Shown here: piece after piece, positions 60,027-64,000 of the stretch
Position numbering within the stretch: position 1 is the first letter of the stretch
Layout: each line of letters begins with the position of its first letter
Assembly (NCBI GenBank): GCA_028015205.1
Contig: CM051515.1
Location: forward strand, 13,534,001 to 13,598,000
Length of the DNA: 64,000 bases
Direction of reading: 5' to 3'
From: Mytilisepta virgata
Taxonomy: Eukaryota; Mollusca; Bivalvia; Mytilida; Mytilidae
Notes under the pieces: model-generated
What the model was told of the DNA's origin: nothing
Seen by the model: the letters and a program-made list of their open reading frames with translations, nothing else
The model's database searches: none
Translations under genes and position numbers: made by a program

Positions 60027-60106
60027 GCCGCGAGACACAATGTGAAGCTTTTTCGGCGAGTGAGCGTAGCGAACGAGCTAAAAAGCTTCATATTGTGTCG
60101 AGCGGC
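60027..60106. repeat. Hairpin GCCGCGAGACACAATGTGAAGC ... inverted
   Basis: 27-bp arms (60027-60053 and 60080-60106) with two mismatches or gaps around a loop containing 'gagtgagcgtagcgaacgag'. The 'gcgtagcgaacg' type of centre is typical of foldback-like elements in several animals, which is general knowledge rather than proof. Confidence 0.8.
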
Positions 60107-60390
60107 TTATGTTTTACAATATTTGTTTGAAGAAAACTTGATGATAAATTTATCGTATTGTTAACGAGCAATCTTAATGGAATTTCTTACTTTTCAATGG
60201 CCATCTTCCTATAACCGGATGTTTTCCTGATATATTCGGGTCAACGTTGGGTCAAACATTATGACGTCGCTGATATATTCGGGTCAGCTCATATTAGGGT
60301 CGGGTCAACTCTTTACGACGTCACAGTGCCGAAATACGGGAAATTGTGAAGGCCTCAGCAGGTCGATATAGGCATAGGGAAATACGATAA
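60107..60390. other. Spacer with repeated 'ctgatatattcgggtca' and two CRE-like sites
   Basis: 'gatatattcgggtca' occurs at about 60229 and 60273, and GACGTC occurs in 'tatgacgtcgc' (60261) and 'acgacgtcac' (60313). No gene is nearby; it may be the flank of the hairpin element. Confidence 0.45.
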
Positions 60391-60640
60391 TACGATATAT
60401 CGATATACTAGAAAATGATTTGTTGCGTTATTTCGACATATATCGATTTTAATATTATACAATTGTCACCCTTGTTGGTGTGTGACCCGACGGTTTGTCT
60501 CCCAGAGGAAAGTAAGGTCACCCGAGGGCTTGCCCGAGGGTGACCTTAATTTCCGAGGGGAGACAAACCGTTGGGTCACACACCAACAAGTGTCTCCCAG
60601 AGGAAAGTAAGGTCACCCGAGGGCTTTTTTTTGAGCTCAC
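60391..60640. mobile_element. Foldback family: arm end, full palindromic centre and start of a further copy
   Basis: 'tacgatatatcgatatac' to 'cacacaccaacaag' (about 60597) with an intact centre, then 'tgtctcccagaggaaagtaa' restarts and breaks off in a T-run at ~60625. Confidence 0.85.
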
Positions 60641-61457
60641 ATATTATGAAGTTTAATCATTGTTATACAACATTCTCATCATCACCATTCACTAAGGATA
60701 CCATGTTTACTTTAAAAACCAAATATTGTTGAAATTCGAGCAAGTTTAAAAAATGGCGGGAAAATGGCAGCCATTTTAAAAATGGCCATCCAAAACAAAC
60801 TTTCATCATCACCATTCAACTCGGGATACCATGTTTACCTTGAAAGTAGCTTTCATCTTCATTTTATTTCTATAATTCAGGAAAAAATAGCAAAAAACAG
60901 CATTTTGACCACTATGTTCTATTTTTAGGGCGGACATGTTTTTCGACCAATCAAAAATCCAAGCATTAACTTTTTGCAGGATACCCTAAGGAACAATCTT
61001 ACCAAGTTTCATTTGATTTTGAATAGTAGTTTCAGAGAAGAAGATTTTTGAAATAATAACATAAAAAAAGCCAAAAATGTCAAAAAGGGCAAAAACTCTA
61101 ACATCAGTTGACAGATTTTCACGAAAATCAGCACACAGGTAGCTCTCATCATGCTGAACACATTCAATCTGTCAGAATTTGCCGTAACATAATGAATTTT
61201 AAGATATTTGCGAAAAACTGTTGCTTGACCCCTATGTTCTATTTTTAGTAACAGTGGCCATGTTTTTCGACGGATCAAAAATCGAAGCATAAACTTTGTG
61301 CAGGATACCCTAAGGAACAATCATGCAAAGTTTTATCCAAATCCATTCAGTAGTTTCAGAGGAGAAGATGTTTGAAAAATTGTTAACGACGACGACAGAC
61401 GACAGACGACGACGGACGCCAAGTTATGAGAAAAGCTCACATGGCCAGGTGAGCTAA
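60641..61457 (+). repeat. Core-repeat element with ggacgcc tail
   Basis: Units carry 'caaggaacaatc', 'ctatttttagggcggacatg' or 'agtaacagtggccatg' and 'agtttcagaggagaagatg'. The tail is 'cgacgacagacgacag' and the end 'ggccaggtgagctaaaa' at ~61457. It also contains repeated 'aaaatggcgggaaaatggc' words near 60752. The 103-residue minus ORF (61009-61320) is antisense to the units. Confidence 0.75.
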
Positions 61458-61489
61458 AAAGTGTATCCAGATATCAGGGGCATACAAAT

Positions 61490-61916
61490 AAGCGTATAGG
61501 TATCTTTTTTTGTTGTTGTTGCTATTGACTTGTTGAGTTATATCATACTTATCGATATATTTTATGTCGACTTGTGTGGCGATACCGCAATAAGTTATGA
61601 AAAATATTGCGAAATATTGTGTTATATCAAAACAATGCGATATAAAAAATATTGAATTGAAGTAGATGCCAATATATTTATGTCGATACAAATTATAATC
61701 GAATTTAATTATTTCGATTAAAAATGACAATCAATTTATCAAATATAAATTCGAGAACAATACCGCTATATGTTTCTTATATTACGATATATCAATATAC
61801 TAGAAAATGATTTGTTGCGTTATTTCGACATATATCGATTTTAATATTATACAATTATCACCCTTGTTGGTGTGTGACCCGACGGTTTGTCTCCCAGAGG
61901 AAAGTAAGGTCACTTG
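61490..61916. mobile_element. Foldback family: left arm to half of the centre
   Basis: Starts 'aagcgtataggtatc' and runs in order through 'cgatatattttatgtcgac' and 'tatacaattatcacccttg' to 'aaagtaaggtcac', where it joins the TAACGCGTTA cluster region. The ORF at 61437-61730 is its translation. Confidence 0.85.
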
Positions 61917-61937
61917 AGAATATATTGGTGAAATATA

Positions 61938-62027
61938 TTTTAACGCGATAAAACACCTTTTAACGCGATAAACCACCTTTTATCGCGTTAAAATATCTTT
62001 TAATGCGTTAAAATACGCGATAAAACA
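61938..62027. repeat. Phased palindrome cluster 1 (TAACGCGATA/TATCGCGTTA, 20-bp period)
   Basis: Decamer starts at 61941, 61961, 61981 and 62001, with a further 'acgcgataaaa' at 62014. The period is exactly 20 bp, about two helical turns. Each site is a (near-)palindrome around CGCG, and spacers are mostly A/T. Confidence 0.92.
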
Positions 62028-62784
62028 TTGCATCATTTTAATCATTTGTAATTAATATATGACATTAATGTTAATTATTTTTCCCCATTTGATTAAGTAA
62101 TAAAGTTGTGTGTTTGTATTGGGGGGGGGGGATACATCGCGTAACGCTGATAATCCGTGGTTTGCTTGCTTACATATTGCTATTTGTTTATTACATCAGG
62201 ATTTTATTTGAATAATTTCATTGCTGGCAGAATATCAGATCGCTTCCACGTCCACGTATATCATTCGTATGAAGTAAGAGAAAAAACACACAAGTTTAAA
62301 AACACTTGGAGTTTATTATTCGATACAGAAAAAGGGGATATCCATACACTCGTCATCCTTTTAAATACGTGAATATACACACCAAGAACTGGAAAACTTT
62401 TCTCTTAACTGCCTCGACACAATATGCAAAATATGCAGTATAAAAAAAGTTGTTATAAGGTTGCTGTCTTTGTATGTTCAAAACATTTTAGTTCTTTCAA
62501 CCCTTGCCGGAATAACTGTTCCTGTAAACTATCAATTTGATCTAACGGTTTTATAATCTAGTTTTCCCTTCAACAAATCTACCTGAAATTCAAAATTATA
62601 ACAATAATAAAATAAACAAGTGTCATATGTATATTATCTCATAACTTCCAAACTGAATACTACATATAAGTCCTCCAAAACGTCTCTAAATAACTAATAA
62701 CTCGTCCAAAAACGACAAATGAAATCAATTAAAGTATTATCTCTGATGTTCTAGACTAAAAGTTTATATTTTACTAAATTTTTT
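62028..62784. other. Sequence between the phased clusters
   Basis: A+T-rich with a G-run near 62121 and 'acatcgcgtaacgctgataa' near 62134. A 71-codon ORF (62157-62372) has no recognisable domain. It may be the interior of one element bounded by clusters 1 and 3. Confidence 0.4.
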
Positions 62785-62881
62785 TTTAACGCGTTAAATT
62801 GGCGTTTTAACGCGATAAATAGGTGTTTTAACGCGTTAAATGCATTTTTAACGCGTTAAAAATATGTCTTAATGCGTTGAG
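62785..62881. repeat. Phased palindrome cluster 2 (TAACGCGTTA, 20-21-bp period)
   Basis: Decamer starts at 62787, 62808, 62829, 62849 and 62870 (the last decayed to TAATGCGTTG). Confidence 0.92.
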
Positions 62882-63007
62882 ACATCAATGGCTAGTCTGC
62901 ATCAGAATTTGCGACTTAAAATTTACGATATAAAATTTATTTAAGCCGTTAGTGAATGACGCGATAAAATTTATAGCATTTTTCAATTTCTTTTCAATGT
63001 TCTTATC

Positions 63008-63096
63008 TTTAACGCGTTAAATGTGGTTTTATCGCGTTAATTTACATTTTATCGCGTTAAACGGGTATTTATCGCGTTAAAATTTTAACGCGTTAT
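63008..63096. repeat. Phased palindrome cluster 3 (TATCGCGTTA/TAACGCGTTA, 20-bp period)
   Basis: Decamer starts at 63010, 63030, 63050, 63070 and 63086. The asymmetric TATCGCGTTA sites face opposite to the TAACGCGATA sites that start cluster 1, so clusters 1 and 3 form an inverted pair ~1.15 kb apart. Confidence 0.92.
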
Positions 63097-63121
63097 TTTA
63101 TATCGTTTTTGACATAAACGG

Positions 63122-63186
63122 CCTTTCATACTCTGCTTCCTCCAGGACACCCGCCATGCTGCCCATGGTCTTTTCATACCGTCAAT
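63122..63186 (-). CDS. Candidate first-exon-like ORF, MGSMAGVLEEAEYERPF (unrecognised)
   Basis: On the minus strand, ATGGGCAGCATGGCGGGTG opens a 22-residue frame, MGSMAGVLEEAEYERPFMSK then TI-stop, in a small G+C-rich island (63120-63260). Upstream on that strand lie 'gacgtcatcatgac' (CRE-like) and 'gcatggcggg' (YY1-like). It could be the start of a gene running left, but no following exon can be assigned and the stop comes after 22 codons. Confidence 0.2.
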
Positions 63187-63458
63187 CAAGTCATGATGAC
63201 GTCCATAAAATCCGTTTCTTTTCCTTAGGGTTACCGACAACGTTTTTGTTTTACCATCGTTCATTGGTTTCCGTTACTGAAGTGCGTCGTCTGCTTTTCA
63301 AGTGATAAGTTATTTTAAGTGTTTCTTTTTCATTTTATAACGTTATTTAGCAATCATGATGCATAATAATGTCTTGTTATAACAATCGTTTCTGTAAATG
63401 TCATAAAAGGCTTTAAAATTTAGTAGCATATCAGTAGATCACACAATCGACACCACTG

Positions 63459-63725
63459 ATGGCAATATCACTTATCAGCGTTGACGTTGTTACTGTTAAT
63501 ACAGATAGACGACATGTCAGGCTAAATGTGAACATTTCAGATGAAAAAATAACTTTGCTTTCTTCCGGTTCCTACCCATTACCAGAATGCCGGACCCTAA
63601 CCTCAAATCTAGGCGTTTTCTTAGTAAACTTTAACAATACAATAGTAAAAACAATAACTAAACTACTGCAGGTGAGGGTCTGGATTGTTGGGTCTCCAAT
63701 TCTGTATTCAGTAATTCCAGCTTGA
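63459..63725 (+). CDS. Candidate exon or chance ORF, 88 residues (unrecognised)
   Basis: The frame begins MAISLISVDVVTVNTDRRHV. At 63670/63671 there is a consensus splice donor, CTGCAG|GTGAGG, after the LLQ residues. The sequence after it has words ('gtgagggtctgga' against 'ccggaccctaacctc' at 63590) that form an inverted pair and may be repeat-derived. The minus strand is also open (63572-63805). No domain recognised. Confidence 0.18.
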   Translation: MAISLISVDVVTVNTDRRHVRLNVNISDEKITLLSSGSYPLPECRTLTSNLGVFLVNFNNTIVKTITKLLQVRVWIVGSPILYSVIPA

Positions 63726-64000
63726 AAAATGTTTATTCGGTAAAATCTTGTAAGGTTGAATTTCTTAGGACAAAATTCCAAACTGTCAAGAAAAACTGAG
63801 TTCAAACAAATTTGTTAAGGTTTAAAATTAACTGAACAGTAATTTGATGCAATATATGAAATAATAGATTTTAAGAACAATTCTCTTTATTCTGTACAGT
63901 TGTTATTTTCTGTAATCATTCAGTTCTTTTTTAAATCATATTCTTTATCCATTTTTAGATAATTCTTCACATTGTAACACCTCATTATTCTGTATTATTA
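63726..64000. other. A+T-rich end of window, nothing recognised
   Basis: No repeat, RNA or coding signal that I can support. Confidence 0.4.

Noticed and set aside
61009..61320. 103-residue minus-strand ORF with basic, hydrophobic segments
   Set aside because: Antisense to core-repeat units of the element ending at 61457.
58102..61730. Repeated ORFs with 'FFISHCFDITQYFA' on the minus strand and related frames
   Set aside because: Translation of the foldback arm, present only where the arm is present; low-complexity composition.

Overview
Type of DNA. This looks like a gene-poor, A+T-rich stretch of an animal nuclear genome, most likely a bivalve mollusc and possibly a mussel. I infer this from several interspersed repeat families that I associate with bivalve genomes. 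They have a ~160-170 bp core (key words 'ctaaggaccattgc', 'gtggtttcagac', 'gccatcttgg'), tails of 'acggacgacggac' type and ends reading 'caggtgagct'; a second group has 'gtcgagcctgcgac' heads. A tRNA-derived SINE also fits. No database search was possible, so the taxon is an inference. No complete protein-coding gene is visible, and nearly every ORF is a translated repeat.

Layout. (1) 230-1105: a degenerate minisatellite. (2) 1876-28510: the main feature, a 26.6-kb tandem array of a ~1.64-kb monomer with 16 full copies and one partial copy. It is very uniform inside, has older variant copies at both edges, and falls into two alternating haplotype blocks. It is followed by a 231-bp foreign segment and ~1.5 kb of decayed, shorter-period units (to ~30290). 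(3) 31161-32155: a minisatellite whose unit carries an inverted GTAATC/GATTAC pair. (4) 33980-51000: nested interspersed elements. These include a 5.6-kb segment with piggyBac-type ends and TTAA duplication that splits a core element, a SINE with an 11-bp target duplication, a Harbinger-type MITE with TAA duplication, a hAT-like insertion with a coding remnant, and a 44-bp minisatellite. (5) 51000-63100: a field of palindromes and foldbacks (a 1.5-kb inverted repeat, several 50-180 bp hairpins, a TATCGATA-rich foldback family in many pieces), a decayed non-LTR reverse transcriptase, and three clusters of a TAACGCGTTA palindrome repeated every 20-21 bp. (6) 63110-64000: sequence with weak gene-start-like signals.

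How parts relate. The 1.64-kb monomer contains two diverged copies of the same ~160-bp core found in the interspersed elements, so the satellite probably grew from a mobile-element core. Several younger insertions sit inside older repeats, and uninterrupted paralogues elsewhere in the window show what the empty sites looked like. That gives relative ages for the layers. The best leads to follow are the array's history, the phased TAACGCGTTA clusters, the long palindromes, and a handful of short exon-like ORFs.
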